A stretch of 64,000 nucleotides of DNA from Roseibium sp. TrichSKD4 (GCF_000148725.1 NZ_GL476300.1:246257-310256), one strand, 5' to 3'; positions 40,275 through 51,449 are shown, counted from the first letter of the stretch. Notes: generated by a model from the letters alone, not told the origin. Made by a program: numbers and translations.

Positions 40275-40351
40275 CGTTTCACTGCAATCCGTGATAAGGC
40301 CTTGGGCCGGTAGAGTAAAAATCGAGGGTATCTGCGGTGCTGCGGACCAAA

Positions 40352-41029
40352 ATGAAGTCAATCAAGAACTGTGTCCTGTTACTGTCCTGCCTTGGGCTCG
40401 CAGCGTGTCAGGCTGCTGACGGAATATCTCAAGCGCCTGATATTGCGTTGGTCAACGGTTTGATGTCTGGCCTTGGTGCTGTTGATCCAAACGAAAAACC
40501 GATTGACTACAAACCGCGTGCGCCACTTGCCATGCCAGCCAAAATGGATGCCTTACCGCAGCCTGAAACCGAAGTTGCTGCGAACAATTCGGGCAATTGG
40601 CCGACGAAGGAAGGCAACCGGGAGTTCGAAGAACTCAAGGAAGTTTACGCCAAGTCGAACGGGACAGAGCGCCTGACACCGGATCAGATGCGTGGCTTTA
40701 CAATTTCAAATGTTGATTCCCGCGAACGCCGCACGGCACAGGATGCTCGTGAAGCGGAACTTGGTGAAGGCGCAGTGATGACCCGTCAGGAGCTGGCGAG
40801 CGGCCATCGCAGCAATGTGACCGAGGAAACTGTTTCTATTGAAAGCCGCCTGCAGCGGAAATATCTGACCGAACCGCCAACCGCATATAACGAGCCCTCC
40901 GCTGCCGCACCGGTTCCAGAAATCGTTCGTGTTGAGAAAACGAAAGAAGAATCCGCGCTCGACAACAGCTTGGTTGACATGCGCTGTCTGGAAGAAACAG
41001 GTGGCAGCTGCCGCCGGAATCGCCAGTAA
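40352..41029 (+). CDS. Putative outer-membrane lipoprotein (DUF3035-like)
   Basis: A 225-residue lipoprotein. The signal sequence ends in the lipobox LAAC (CVLLLSCLGLAACQAA), so processing needs the adjacent LspA. The stretch KPIDYKPRAPLAMP resembles the start of DUF3035 proteins, which alphaproteobacteria encode beside lspA and which include BamF-type assembly factors; this assignment is tentative. The rest is charged, low complexity and probably disordered, with a Cys pair near the end (RCLEETGGSC). The start is ATG 40352; GTG 40337 is possible. Confidence 0.7.
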   Translation: MKSIKNCVLLLSCLGLAACQAADGISQAPDIALVNGLMSGLGAVDPNEKPIDYKPRAPLAMPAKMDALPQPETEVAANNSGNWPTKEGNREFEELKEVYAKSNGTERLTPDQMRGFTISNVDSRERRTAQDAREAELGEGAVMTRQELASGHRSNVTEETVSIESRLQRKYLTEPPTAYNEPSAAAPVPEIVRVEKTKEESALDNSLVDMRCLEETGGSCRRNRQ

Positions 41030-41050
41030 CGTGGTGCTTTAAGTTCACGA

Positions 41051-41081
41051 AAAAGGGCTGCCCACTACCGGCAGCCCTTTT
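41051..41081 (+). terminator. Intrinsic terminator after the ileS-lspA operon
   Basis: A 12-bp perfect stem AAAAGGGCTGCC / GGCAGCCCTTTT with a 7-nt loop, ending in a T-run, lies 22 bp after the lipoprotein stop. Confidence 0.9.
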
Positions 41082-41222
41082 TGGTTCAGGGCATTTGTCC
41101 ATCACTTGTTGGAAAATGACAAACAATTAATGCAGCTACCGCCGGATGTGGCCCTATATAAATGATTGAATGCAGGATGCTGATCCGGCGCAAACTGCAC
41201 ATTTGACATTCAAAGGGATGCA

Positions 41223-42644
41223 ATGCCGATGTTTCTGCCCCACGCCCGCTTTCCCAAACTTGCCGCCTTATGTCTAGGCGCCAGCCTTGTCGGCGCTGTC
41301 CCGGTGACAGCCAAGGAGCCTTCTCAGCCCCCCGGTCTCGAACTGTCGTCTCTCAAGTTTGCTCCCGGCCTTGAGCAATTCACGCTCGACAACGGTCTTG
41401 AAATTGTCGTTATCCCGGACCACCGGGCTCCAGTTGTCACTCACATGATCTGGTACAAGGTGGGTGCAGCGGATGAACCGGAAGGCCAATCAGGTGTGGC
41501 GCACTTTCTTGAGCACCTGATGTTCAAGGGCACAACGAACAATCCCGATGGTGCTTTTTCAAAGCTCGTGGCCGAGATTGGTGGTCAGGAGAATGCCTTC
41601 ACCAGCGCAGACTATACGGCTTATTTCCAAAAGGTCGGCAAAGAACATCTTGCCTTGATGATGGAGATGGAAGCGGACCGAATGCAAAATCTGATCCTGA
41701 GCGATGAAGTGGTCAAGCCGGAACGGGATGTTGTTTTGGAAGAGCGCCGCTCACGCGTCGATACCCAGCCGGGTGCGCGTTTGGGTGAAGCCATGAATGC
41801 CATCACATTTGTGAACCACCCATACGGCTCGCCGATTATCGGATGGCAGAGCGAAATTGAGGCGCTGAACAAAGACGCCGCTCTTGCCTTTTATGATCGG
41901 TTCTACACTCCAAACAATGCCATCTTGATTGTCGCGGGTGATGTAGAACCAGCAGATGTGTTGGCTGCTGCCAAAGAAACCTACGGCAAGGTGCAACGCC
42001 GTGCAGAACCCGGTGAACGCCTTCGGCCAAGTGAACCGTCGCTGTCAGGCATCCGGCGGACTGAGCTTCAAGATCCTCGGGTGCGCCAAGAGCAAATAAG
42101 CAAGATCCGCGTGGTTCCCAGTGAGACCCGCGCCGCGGACAAGGAAGCAGAAGCGCTTGAGCTCCTCTCCTACATCTTGGGTGGCACTTCCAACAGTCAC
42201 CTCTACAAGGCGCTGGTCCTCGACAAGAAAACTGCTCTGAGCACAGGTAGTTATTATCAAAGCACCGCTCTGGATTACGGGCGGTTTGGAATTTACGCCA
42301 CTCCCCGTCCCGGTGTCTCTTTGGAAGAAATGGAGGCGCAAGTCGGTGAAGTTGTTTCCAATCTTCTCGCCAACGGGATTTCTGAAGAAGACCTCGCCCG
42401 CGCAAAGCGCAGCATGATTGCCTCTACCGTGTATGCCCAAGATAGCCAAAGTTCGCTTGCCCGGATTTTTGGCACCGCCTTGACCACTGGCCTGACTGTA
42501 GAAGACGTCCAATCCTGGCCGCAGCGCATTCAGGCGGTCACCGTGCAAGATGTGATGGCTGCAGCAAATGCCCATCTCGTTCGTGACCCTGTAATTGGCT
42601 ACCTCCGCAAACCGGCTGAGACTCAAACAGAAGAGAAATCATAA
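41223..42644 (+). CDS. M16 zinc protease (pitrilysin family), catalytic partner
   Basis: Predicted periplasmic metallopeptidase of 473 residues. A signal peptide (residues 1-30, ends VTAKE) precedes the inverted zinc motif HFLEH (H94, E97, H98) with the third ligand Glu about 76 residues on (VVLEERRSR, E174). The C-terminal half is the second, non-catalytic M16 repeat. It is followed after 3 bp by a second M16 gene without the zinc motif; such pairs form the active heterodimer. The start is ATG 41223 with AAGGGA upstream. Confidence 0.94.
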   Translation: MPMFLPHARFPKLAALCLGASLVGAVPVTAKEPSQPPGLELSSLKFAPGLEQFTLDNGLEIVVIPDHRAPVVTHMIWYKVGAADEPEGQSGVAHFLEHLMFKGTTNNPDGAFSKLVAEIGGQENAFTSADYTAYFQKVGKEHLALMMEMEADRMQNLILSDEVVKPERDVVLEERRSRVDTQPGARLGEAMNAITFVNHPYGSPIIGWQSEIEALNKDAALAFYDRFYTPNNAILIVAGDVEPADVLAAAKETYGKVQRRAEPGERLRPSEPSLSGIRRTELQDPRVRQEQISKIRVVPSETRAADKEAEALELLSYILGGTSNSHLYKALVLDKKTALSTGSYYQSTALDYGRFGIYATPRPGVSLEEMEAQVGEVVSNLLANGISEEDLARAKRSMIASTVYAQDSQSSLARIFGTALTTGLTVEDVQSWPQRIQAVTVQDVMAAANAHLVRDPVIGYLRKPAETQTEEKS

Positions 42645-42647
42645 GCC

Positions 42648-43976
42648 ATGGCATTTTCAATTGCACTTCGGCAGACCTTTATGTCTGCTATGGTCGGCGT
42701 TGGCCTTCTCATTTCTGCAAGCATTGCAGCGCATGCTGTTGAGGTTCAAAAGGTCACCAGTGCGGGCGGCATCGAAGCCTGGCTGGTTGAAGACCACACA
42801 ATCCCGCTGATTGCAGTCAATTTTTCCTTTGACGGTGGGACTGCGCAGGACCCGGATGGTCAGGAAGGTCTTACCCGCCTGTTGTCTTCAGCTCTGGATG
42901 AGGGTGCTGGCGATATGACGGCAGCTGAGTTCAAGACAAGACTGGAAGACCTGTCCGTTTCAATCGGCTTCAGTGCTGATCGTGATCGTTTTTACGGCAC
43001 ACTGCGCACCCTAACGCCGACGCGCGATGAAGCATTTGCGTTGCTTCGCTTGGCCATGACCGAACCTCGCTTTGAAGAGGAAGGCATTGAGCGAATCAAG
43101 GCGCGAATGCTGAGCGGGATCAAGCGTCAGGAAACGGACCCGAATTCCATTGCAGGCAAGGCACTCGTGGCAAGTCTCTTTTCCGGTCACACTTATGAGC
43201 GCCACAGCGGCGGAACTGAAGCAAGTCTCCCCAACCTCTCCCGCGACGGTTTGGACAACCAACGCAAACGGATTTTGACCAAGGACACGCTTCATGTTGG
43301 CGTTGTCGGTGCTATCGATGCAGATTCGCTCGCCACATTGTTGGACAAAACGTTCGGATCATTGGCGGAAAAAGGAAATCTGACCGACATCAAGGACGTC
43401 ACTCCTGCGATTGGCGAGCGCATTGCCAAAACCCTTGATGTTCCGCAAACCTCAATTCTCATGACGCTTGAAGGATTGAAACGGGACGACCCCGACTTCA
43501 TTCCGGCGTTTGTGATGAACCACATTCTGGGCGGCGGAACCTTCACATCCTGGATGTTCGAAGAAGTGCGTGAAAAACGTGGGCTGACTTATAGCGTTGG
43601 GACGTCCCTTGCGCCGTATGAGCACACAGGTTTGCTAATGGCGTCCGCATCCACCCGGCCTGACCGCGCGGATGAAGCCGTCGATGTCATGCTGGCCCAG
43701 TTGGAAAAAATGGGAACTGTGGGCCCAACGCAAGAAGAGCTGGACAGCGCCAAGCGCTTTTTGACCGGGTCTTACGCACTTCGCTTTGACAGTTCAGGCA
43801 AAATTGCCAGCCAGCTCGTTGGTTTGCAAAACGCGGATCTTGGCATCGACTATTTCGATACCCGCAATTCCAAGGTCGAAGCGGTCTCGCTGGAAGACAT
43901 CAAACGGGTTGCCAAACGGTTGCTGGAAAACAAGACGCCAACAATCGTGACTGTTGGCCCTAATCCCGGACAGTAA
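42648..43976 (+). CDS. M16 family protein, non-catalytic partner
   Basis: A 442-residue secreted protein (signal peptide ending in IAAHAVEVQK). At the place of HxxEH it reads LTRLLSSALDEGAGD, so zinc is not bound; it retains the conserved NHILGGGTFTSWMFEEVREKRGLTYSVGT. It is the expected inactive subunit that completes the substrate chamber of the preceding protease. Spacing of 3 bp and a terminator after it define a two-gene operon. Confidence 0.93.
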   Translation: MAFSIALRQTFMSAMVGVGLLISASIAAHAVEVQKVTSAGGIEAWLVEDHTIPLIAVNFSFDGGTAQDPDGQEGLTRLLSSALDEGAGDMTAAEFKTRLEDLSVSIGFSADRDRFYGTLRTLTPTRDEAFALLRLAMTEPRFEEEGIERIKARMLSGIKRQETDPNSIAGKALVASLFSGHTYERHSGGTEASLPNLSRDGLDNQRKRILTKDTLHVGVVGAIDADSLATLLDKTFGSLAEKGNLTDIKDVTPAIGERIAKTLDVPQTSILMTLEGLKRDDPDFIPAFVMNHILGGGTFTSWMFEEVREKRGLTYSVGTSLAPYEHTGLLMASASTRPDRADEAVDVMLAQLEKMGTVGPTQEELDSAKRFLTGSYALRFDSSGKIASQLVGLQNADLGIDYFDTRNSKVEAVSLEDIKRVAKRLLENKTPTIVTVGPNPGQ

Positions 43977-44002
43977 CAGACCCAGCCATAGCTGAACAAT
44001 AT

Positions 44003-44034
44003 AAGGGGCGTCCACACTGTGGCAGCCCCTTTTA
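44003..44034. terminator. Bidirectional terminator after the M16 pair
   Basis: Outer stem AAGGGGC / GCCCCTT and inner stem CCAC / GTGG give a long hairpin; T-rich DNA follows on the plus strand. It separates the M16 operon from the convergent EAL gene. Confidence 0.75.
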
Positions 44035-44071
44035 TTTTTATCAGCGATTACAGCAGAAGTGAAAACTGCTT

Positions 44072-45589
44072 TTACTCGGCAGCGCGTTGACGGCGCGGAG
44101 CTGGGGCTGGAGCGCCTTGCAGAACCTCGGCGCGTACAGGGCGCGGCGGTGAGAACAAGTTCCCCTGCGCCAACGAAATTTCAAAGTCGAGCAACTCCAG
44201 AACCTGAGACTCAGTCTCGACGTGGTTCGGGATAAGTTCCATCCCATAGCGATGCAGCAAATCGCCAAAATCAGAGGGATGAATGTGACCATGATTGGTC
44301 TCACGCCGACCAATCAGATAATCCGCATGAAGTTTGGCGTATTTGAAGCCCTGCTGCGCCAAAGTCTTGAAGTCCATCTTCATGTCGGTAATGCCGTCGA
44401 TGGAAAAGTGGAAGCCGAGGTCCGAGAGTGCGCGCAGACTTTCATGCTCGAGTGCGCCCATCTCCGCAACCTCAGCCTGACGAAACTCAAAGATCAGAAC
44501 GTCAGCAAAGTTGCGATTGTTCTTCACGAATTCAAGGAACCCAGGAAAGAACGTGTCATCGACAAGTGACAGAGACGAGATGTTACAAAACAGGGCCGAG
44601 TTTTTGTTGCGCGACGTCAAACGGCGGATCACCTGGATCGACCGGAACAGCAGCAGATTATCGATGCGTGCGATCAACCCGGAGCGAACTGCCTCTGGCA
44701 GGAAAACAGCTGCCTCGATCATTTCACCTTGTGAATCCCGCAAGCGCGTAAACGCCTCGTAAAAACGAACCTGACGCTGCGGCAGCGTGACTATCGGCTG
44801 GAGGTGAAGCTCGACGCGATTGGCGTTCAAAGCTGAATTGATAAGCTCCCGCATGGCCGGGTCGGGAGGTTGCCGTTTTTGCCGCGGAGCTGGTTCCGGC
44901 ATTGAAGGAGCGCCAAATTCATCAGCTCTCGTATCCGCATAGTGTTGGCGCTCTTCGCCGGACGGTTCGCTCCAATCCGTGGCACGACGACGGGGAGTGT
45001 CTTCATATTCTGATTGGGCAGGATGCTCTGCTCTGCGAACCTCTTGGCGTTCTTGATAATCCCGGTCTTGTGGATACGCAGTGGTTCGTTCAGGCGAGAA
45101 TTGGCGCGGCTGATCCGCACGAGGAGACTGTGGCGGCTCCTGATACTGCAATTGCGGTGTGTGGGACTGAGGCGGCAGTGCGGGTTGCTCTTCGACCCGC
45201 GTTTCCAGATCAGCCATGGCCTCGGCCATCTGCTTGACCAAAGTGCCAAGCACTTCAACTTCCGCAAAGATCGGATCGATTTCGGCTCGCGTCCGATGCG
45301 GGATCGCATTTTCCACACCGCTCAGTCGGCCTTCCAGGTTGCCAAGGTCCTCATCGACATCCGCCAGTCGATCTTCCAATCGATCCACTGCCTCGCCCAC
45401 GGCGCTGCGGTCGCGGCTACGACCAATGAGCAGATGCACAACGATCATGGTGCACAAGAGAGCAAGCGACAGCGAGGCTGCCTCGCCAAACGGGCGCCCA
45501 AACTGGAACATCATGATTGCAGCAACGGACACTGCAATGATGCCCATGCAGGAAACTATAAAAATGGTCGCGGTGCGCCCCATCGTCAC
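44072..45589 (-). CDS. Membrane-anchored protein with degenerate EAL domain
   Basis: A 505-residue protein. Two N-terminal membrane segments (about 8-28 and 34-54) precede a predicted coiled coil (about 65-135), a Gln/Pro/Arg-rich linker (135-250) and an EAL-fold domain (about 255-490). The catalytic signature is lost: FYEAFTRL stands for EALxRW, SIDGITDMKMDF for the DDFGTG loop, and the last Glu motif reads IPNHVET rather than xEGVET. It is thus very unlikely to cleave cyclic di-GMP; a ligand-binding or scaffold role is plausible. The preceding 294 bp (45590-45883) hold divergent promoters only. Confidence 0.85.
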   Translation of the reverse strand: MTMGRTATIFIVSCMGIIAVSVAAIMMFQFGRPFGEAASLSLALLCTMIVVHLLIGRSRDRSAVGEAVDRLEDRLADVDEDLGNLEGRLSGVENAIPHRTRAEIDPIFAEVEVLGTLVKQMAEAMADLETRVEEQPALPPQSHTPQLQYQEPPQSPRADQPRQFSPERTTAYPQDRDYQERQEVRRAEHPAQSEYEDTPRRRATDWSEPSGEERQHYADTRADEFGAPSMPEPAPRQKRQPPDPAMRELINSALNANRVELHLQPIVTLPQRQVRFYEAFTRLRDSQGEMIEAAVFLPEAVRSGLIARIDNLLLFRSIQVIRRLTSRNKNSALFCNISSLSLVDDTFFPGFLEFVKNNRNFADVLIFEFRQAEVAEMGALEHESLRALSDLGFHFSIDGITDMKMDFKTLAQQGFKYAKLHADYLIGRRETNHGHIHPSDFGDLLHRYGMELIPNHVETESQVLELLDFEISLAQGNLFSPPRPVRAEVLQGAPAPAPRRQRAAE

Positions 45590-45883
45590 TCAACACTTTC
45601 GGCCCGAATCAAATTGCAAGTGTTAATCATGCCTTAAACAGGGCGAAGTTCCGACTCCCTCGCGAAGAACTGCGAAAAAATGGCAGGTTTGTCCCCTACA
45701 TAAAGGGGCGTGATGCGAAAAATACGGATACTACCTGAATGAAATGCAATAATTTTTACGCAACTTCACTTTGCGTTCAAGATTTACTCTTTTCAATCTG
45801 CGCTAAGTACATTTACGTAATATTAACGGTCAGACTTCGGTAGCGTTGAGTCAATCAGCGCAAATGAACAGGGGGTTAGTCGA

Positions 45884-46720
45884 ATGACCAAGGCTGGACA
45901 CGTCATACAACTACCGCAAAAACGGGCTGGTTCGGAACTTAAACCTTTACCCGACGCCGAAGCCCCTAAACAACTTGCGGATGACGTTCTGCCACAAGGT
46001 TCGACGACATCTGAATCCGAGGCCAGCTCTCCTTCTTCTGGAAAGTGGGATCCGAGCAAAGGCGAGCGGCGTAACCTATCAACACGCCCTTGGGCCACTA
46101 TTCCTTCCGAGCGCCGTCGGGCTTCCGACAATGTTGAAGGCACAGAACCTGATGCTCCAACCGATGATCAGGTTCGGACAGCATTAAAAAATATTCTTAC
46201 GAGCGCGGAATTCAGCTCCGTACCGCAGCTGCGTGCCTTTTTGAACTACGTTGTCTGCGCTGTGCTCGACAGGCGTGTGGACGAGATCAAGGGATACACT
46301 ATCGCTGTAGAAGCTTTAGGGCGGGATCCGTCTTTCAATCCCGTTACAGATCCGATTGTCCGCGTAGAAGCAGCTCGACTACGCCGTCGGCTGAGCGACT
46401 TTTATGAGGGGAGTGGAAACACCGCCCCCCTGCGGATTACGATCCCCAAGGGAAGCTACGTTCCCGATATTTCGCTTCACATGATACCGAACCAAATGGA
46501 ACAATCTCAGGTTCCTCACTCCGCAGCTCAAGCGGCGCCTGAGGCTCCCACGGCATCAATGATCGGTGACGATTGTGCAAAACCGGCGATTTCCGCTGGA
46601 CAGATCGCATCTTCAACGACCGCTGAGAAACCTGCTGTCGAGGCTTTTTTGCAGCGGCACATTGTGTCTATTGCATGTCTGGCAAGTTTTTTACTTGGTT
46701 TTGTAATCGGTAGACTCTGA
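45884..46720 (+). CDS. Orphan cyclase-type N-terminal domain with C-terminal membrane anchor
   Basis: A 278-residue protein. The first 100 residues are disordered. Residues about 103-200 (VRTALKNILTSAEFSSVPQLRAFLNYVVCAVLDRR, then DEIKGYTIAVEALGRDPSFNPVTDPIVRVEAARLRRRLSDFYEG and ITIPKGSYVP) match the conserved winged-helix-like block usually fused to adenylate cyclase or TPR domains in Rhizobiales proteins. Here nothing catalytic is attached; the chain ends in one membrane helix (IVSIACLASFLLGFVIGRL). The ATG has AGGGGG upstream. Its function is unknown; a membrane-bound transcription regulator is one possibility. Confidence 0.72.
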   Translation: MTKAGHVIQLPQKRAGSELKPLPDAEAPKQLADDVLPQGSTTSESEASSPSSGKWDPSKGERRNLSTRPWATIPSERRRASDNVEGTEPDAPTDDQVRTALKNILTSAEFSSVPQLRAFLNYVVCAVLDRRVDEIKGYTIAVEALGRDPSFNPVTDPIVRVEAARLRRRLSDFYEGSGNTAPLRITIPKGSYVPDISLHMIPNQMEQSQVPHSAAQAAPEAPTASMIGDDCAKPAISAGQIASSTTAEKPAVEAFLQRHIVSIACLASFLLGFVIGRL

Positions 46721-46880
46721 AAGATTTCAGAAACTTAAACCGCTCACAGGGTTGTCTTTTGTGTTTCTCAAAACGCAAATGACAACCCTTTGTTTACCCT
46801 GTTCGGCGAATTATCTCCTTGAGTTAGTCAACAGCATCGATTCTCGATAAAGCTGTTTGAGCGACGGGGGATGCCCAGAA

Positions 46881-48380
46881 ATGGGAAGTAATTTGGGCCA
46901 AGGACGGCCCGTCATTGTGCGTGTTCTTGATGCCTCTTATTCCGAGGCCAGCCGTACGGCTGCAGTCAGTGCCAAACTCTCTTTGGAATGTGCTGATCCG
47001 CAAATCTACACCGATGTCGCGGATTGCTTGAAAGATCTGGCCGGCCAAAACACTGATGTCTTGATCCTTGATCTGGAAGCGGTTGGAAGTGATGAGGGGC
47101 TTGAGCCCTTTGCAGTTCGCAGTCCATCCGCGGTCATCATCGCAGTGTCTTCACAAGGGTCAGTGTCGCGAGCTGTTTCGGCCATGCGATCTGGCGCACA
47201 TGATTTCCTGACGAAACCCTTCTCCCTTGATGCGCTTGCCAACAAAGTCTCTTTTCAACTGGACCAACGTCCGGCTTTGAAATCCGATTTGCTCCCGACT
47301 TCTGAAGATCAGGTAGATTTAGACACCCATCCCATCATTGTGGGCTCGGCAGAGGCTGGGTTCGCGCCCCGAGCCCCCAATAATTCGTCCGGTCAAACGC
47401 GTCTGATTGGCTCTTCACCTTCAATCCAAAAGGTGTATGAGCAAATCCAGCGCATGGCACCGTCTCAAGCACCAGTTTTCATAACTGGGGAATCTGGTAC
47501 GGGAAAAGAACTCTGCGCCAATGCCATCCACGATCTGTCGGACCGGGAAGGCAAACCGTTTGTGACCTTGAACTGCGCGGCCATACCCAGGGATCTCATT
47601 GAAAGTGAGATATTCGGATATGTCCGTGGAGCGTTTACCGGAGCGACCGACAATCGGGCTGGCGCTGCAGAACAAGCCGCTGGCGGAACGCTTTTTCTGG
47701 ACGAGATCGGCGAAATGGACCTCATGCTACAAAGCAAGTTGCTCCGTTTTCTGCAAACCGGCACCTTTCAGCGCCTTGGGGACACGGTCGCCCGGCAAGT
47801 CGATGCTCGCATCATCTGCGCCACCAACCGCGACCCACTTGAAGAGATAAACGCAGGCCGGTTCCGGGAAGACCTTTATTATCGGCTGCACGTTTTACCC
47901 ATCCAGCTACCGCCTTTGCGGGAGCGCCGGGAGGACATTGTTCCCCTCGCCCTCTCCTTCCTGATGAAGTATTCGGCAGAGGAATGTCGTGGCTTCAAGG
48001 GATTTGACGCAGACGCGGAAGCCCGCCTGCTCAGTTATCCATGGCCGGGAAATGTCCGGCAGCTTGAAAACACGATCCGGCAGATTGTGGTGATGAATGA
48101 AGGTGCGTCCATTACGTTCGACATGCTTCCACTCATGATCCGGGATTCTTCCGCCCGCGCCTCGCAATCCTTGATCGATTTTTCTCGTGAACGTGCCCGT
48201 CCAGCGCCTGCGCAGCGCGCGTTCGGAACCATCGAGCCGCTCTGGGCTCAAGAGCGCAGAATTATCGAGGATGCGCTGACGGCCTTTAACGGAAACATTG
48301 CCATGGCTGCTGCCGCTTTGGAAATAAGTCCATCCACGATCTATCGAAAGCGCCAGTCTTGGGAAGCGCGTAGCGTTTAG
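46881..48380 (+). CDS. Sigma-54-dependent response regulator
   Basis: Activator of RpoN promoters (499 residues). A receiver-like domain (about 10-125) keeps the phosphoacceptor Asp in VLILDLEA and the Lys in DFLTKPF but has only one acid of the usual pair (RVLDASYS). The AAA+ domain (about 175-400) has Walker A GESGTGKE, the sigma-54 contact GAFTGA, Walker B GGTLFLDEIGEMD and the arginine-finger region. A Fis-type helix-turn-helix closes the protein (GNIAMAAAALEISPSTIYRKRQSW). No cognate kinase is adjacent. The ATG at 46881 has GGGGGA upstream; an upstream TTG is less likely. Confidence 0.92.
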   Translation: MGSNLGQGRPVIVRVLDASYSEASRTAAVSAKLSLECADPQIYTDVADCLKDLAGQNTDVLILDLEAVGSDEGLEPFAVRSPSAVIIAVSSQGSVSRAVSAMRSGAHDFLTKPFSLDALANKVSFQLDQRPALKSDLLPTSEDQVDLDTHPIIVGSAEAGFAPRAPNNSSGQTRLIGSSPSIQKVYEQIQRMAPSQAPVFITGESGTGKELCANAIHDLSDREGKPFVTLNCAAIPRDLIESEIFGYVRGAFTGATDNRAGAAEQAAGGTLFLDEIGEMDLMLQSKLLRFLQTGTFQRLGDTVARQVDARIICATNRDPLEEINAGRFREDLYYRLHVLPIQLPPLRERREDIVPLALSFLMKYSAEECRGFKGFDADAEARLLSYPWPGNVRQLENTIRQIVVMNEGASITFDMLPLMIRDSSARASQSLIDFSRERARPAPAQRAFGTIEPLWAQERRIIEDALTAFNGNIAMAAAALEISPSTIYRKRQSWEARSV

Positions 48381-48500
48381 CGACCTTATGTCTAAACCAT
48401 AACCTGCTCAAATTCTTGTGTCTTTGATCCAAGCGGTCTATACCGCAGCTCAAATGACATATGACACACTGCGCCAACGCGCAGGTCGAGGGGTTTGCGG

Positions 48501-49076
48501 ATGCAAATTGGGGTAATGGGCTTCACAAAACTGTCTCTGGGAATGTTGATCGTTGCGGCTGGCACAACAGTGTCCATGGCTGCTGATACTGCTGCTCCCA
48601 GTTTTCCCAAACCTGCAGCCCCGCTTTCGGACGCGACGACAGCCCTCGTCAAGACATGGGCGTCGGCCCCACTCGGCTTTACCAAGGCCCTTTTTGTTAA
48701 AGGCCCTGCCTCAGGTTTTGGGCAATATGAACCGCGCGCGGCTTCCGCTTTCTCCGCTGATGAGGTGATGCACGTATATGTCGAACCCGTTGCCTTTGGC
48801 CTGAGCGAAGCTGAGGGAACCTATTCCTACGCTTTGTCAGCCGGGTTCCGGCTGCTCAATCCGACCGGACAAGTGCTCGCAGAAAACACCGACTTTGCTC
48901 GCTTTGAAAATGAAGCGCGCAGCCCACGGCGTGAACTCTCAACGTCCATGAGTTTTCAGTTTTCTGGACTTCCGGGCGGCGAGTATACTCTGGCGCTGGA
49001 TATCACTGATCAAGTCAGTGAAAAGTCGGCTGAAATTCTGCTGCCATTTGCAATCACCTCTGAAGATCAGCAATAA
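48501..49076 (+). CDS. Secreted hypothetical protein
   Basis: A 191-residue protein I do not recognise. It has a signal peptide (LSLGMLIVAAGTTVSMAADTAAP). The mature part contains DEVMHVYVEPVAFGLSEAEGTYSYALSAGFRLLNPTGQVLAENTDFARFE and LPGGEYTLALDITDQVSEKSAEILLPFAI, a beta-rich pattern recalling surface or periplasmic Ig-like domains. The start is ATG 48501 with GAGGGG upstream; ATG 48516 is an alternative. It lies 120 bp after the sigma-54 regulator on the same strand. Confidence 0.7.
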   Translation: MQIGVMGFTKLSLGMLIVAAGTTVSMAADTAAPSFPKPAAPLSDATTALVKTWASAPLGFTKALFVKGPASGFGQYEPRAASAFSADEVMHVYVEPVAFGLSEAEGTYSYALSAGFRLLNPTGQVLAENTDFARFENEARSPRRELSTSMSFQFSGLPGGEYTLALDITDQVSEKSAEILLPFAITSEDQQ

Positions 49077-49190
49077 GTTCTCGGCTGCGAGCCGATAGAC
49101 TGCAGCAAAATGTGCCTGATCTGACTTTCGGGCGATCTTGCGTCCATCGACCAAGACGTCGCCAGCTGCAGAAATTGTGATTTCCAACCA

Positions 49191-49219
49191 TTGACAAAGG
49201 TCGCTGCGGTTCATAAATC
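49191..49219 (+). promoter_or_regulatory. Vegetative promoter of groESL
   Basis: TTGACA (49191-49196), 17-bp spacer, TAAATC (49214-49219). A start point about 7 bp on would fall at the left edge of the CIRCE palindrome, the expected arrangement for HrcA repression. Confidence 0.75.
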
Positions 49220-49227
49220 CTATGTCG

Positions 49228-49254
49228 TTAGCACTCGCCATTAGGGAGTGCTAA
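49228..49254. promoter_or_regulatory. CIRCE element (HrcA operator)
   Basis: A perfect match to the CIRCE consensus: TTAGCACTC (49228-49236), 9-bp spacer, GAGTGCTAA (49246-49254). It lies 99 bp before groES, directly after the promoter. HrcA bound here represses groESL until GroEL is titrated by unfolded protein. Confidence 0.97.
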
Positions 49255-49353
49255 CAGTCATGGACAGCGTGTTCATGGCTTTCAAACCATATCATCATGC
49301 TTCGCACGCTGCCAATTATGGTGTGGGGCGTGCCCATGAGAGGATACAGTCAA

Positions 49354-49641
49354 ATGGCATTTCGTCCGCTGCACGATCGTGTCGTTGTTCGCCGCGTAGA
49401 TTCCGAAGAGAAGACCGCTGGCGGCATCATCATTCCGGACACCGCAAAAGAGAAGCCGCAAGAAGGTGAAATCGTTGCTGTAGGCAACGGCGCTCGCGAT
49501 GACTCTGGCAACGTTGTTGCTCTCGACGTCAAAGCTGGCGATCGCGTTCTGTTCGGCAAGTGGTCCGGCACAGAAGTCAAGATCGATGGTGAAGACCTCC
49601 TGATCATGAAGGAATCCGACATCATGGGTGTGATCGCCTAA
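49354..49641 (+). CDS. groES: Co-chaperonin GroES
   Basis: The 95-residue lid of the chaperonin chamber. It has the family opening [44 protein letters not shown] (mobile loop included) and ending [17 protein letters not shown] 49354 is preceded by GAGAGGA; the longer open frame upstream is not coding. groEL follows after 56 bp on the same strand under one CIRCE-controlled promoter. Confidence 0.98.
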   Translation: MAFRPLHDRVVVRRVDSEEKTAGGIIIPDTAKEKPQEGEIVAVGNGARDDSGNVVALDVKAGDRVLFGKWSGTEVKIDGEDLLIMKESDIMGVIA

Positions 49642-49688
49642 TCGGCATCCCCTTTTGTCAATCCAAAGTTCCAATTCTAATTAAGTGA

Positions 49689-51338
<1,650 letters not shown>

Positions 51339-51362
51339 GAAGCCCAAAGCTAACGCGTTACG

Positions 51363-51390
51363 AAAGGGCGGCCCTCGGGTCGCCCTTTTT
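51363..51390 (+). terminator. Intrinsic terminator after groEL
   Basis: Stem AAAGGGCG / CGCCCTTT (10-nt loop with its own CCC/GGG pairing) followed by a T-run, 25 bp after the groEL stop. Confidence 0.88.
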
Positions 51391-51449
51391 TGTTGTTCCG
51401 GCCACTATCATCCAAGTCTCAACGAGTTCGCGTTCGCACTAGGTCGCAA

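Noticed and set aside
45014-45637. 207-codon plus-strand frame opposite the EAL gene
   Set aside because: Antisense to the linker and coiled-coil coding part of a supported gene; no start signals.
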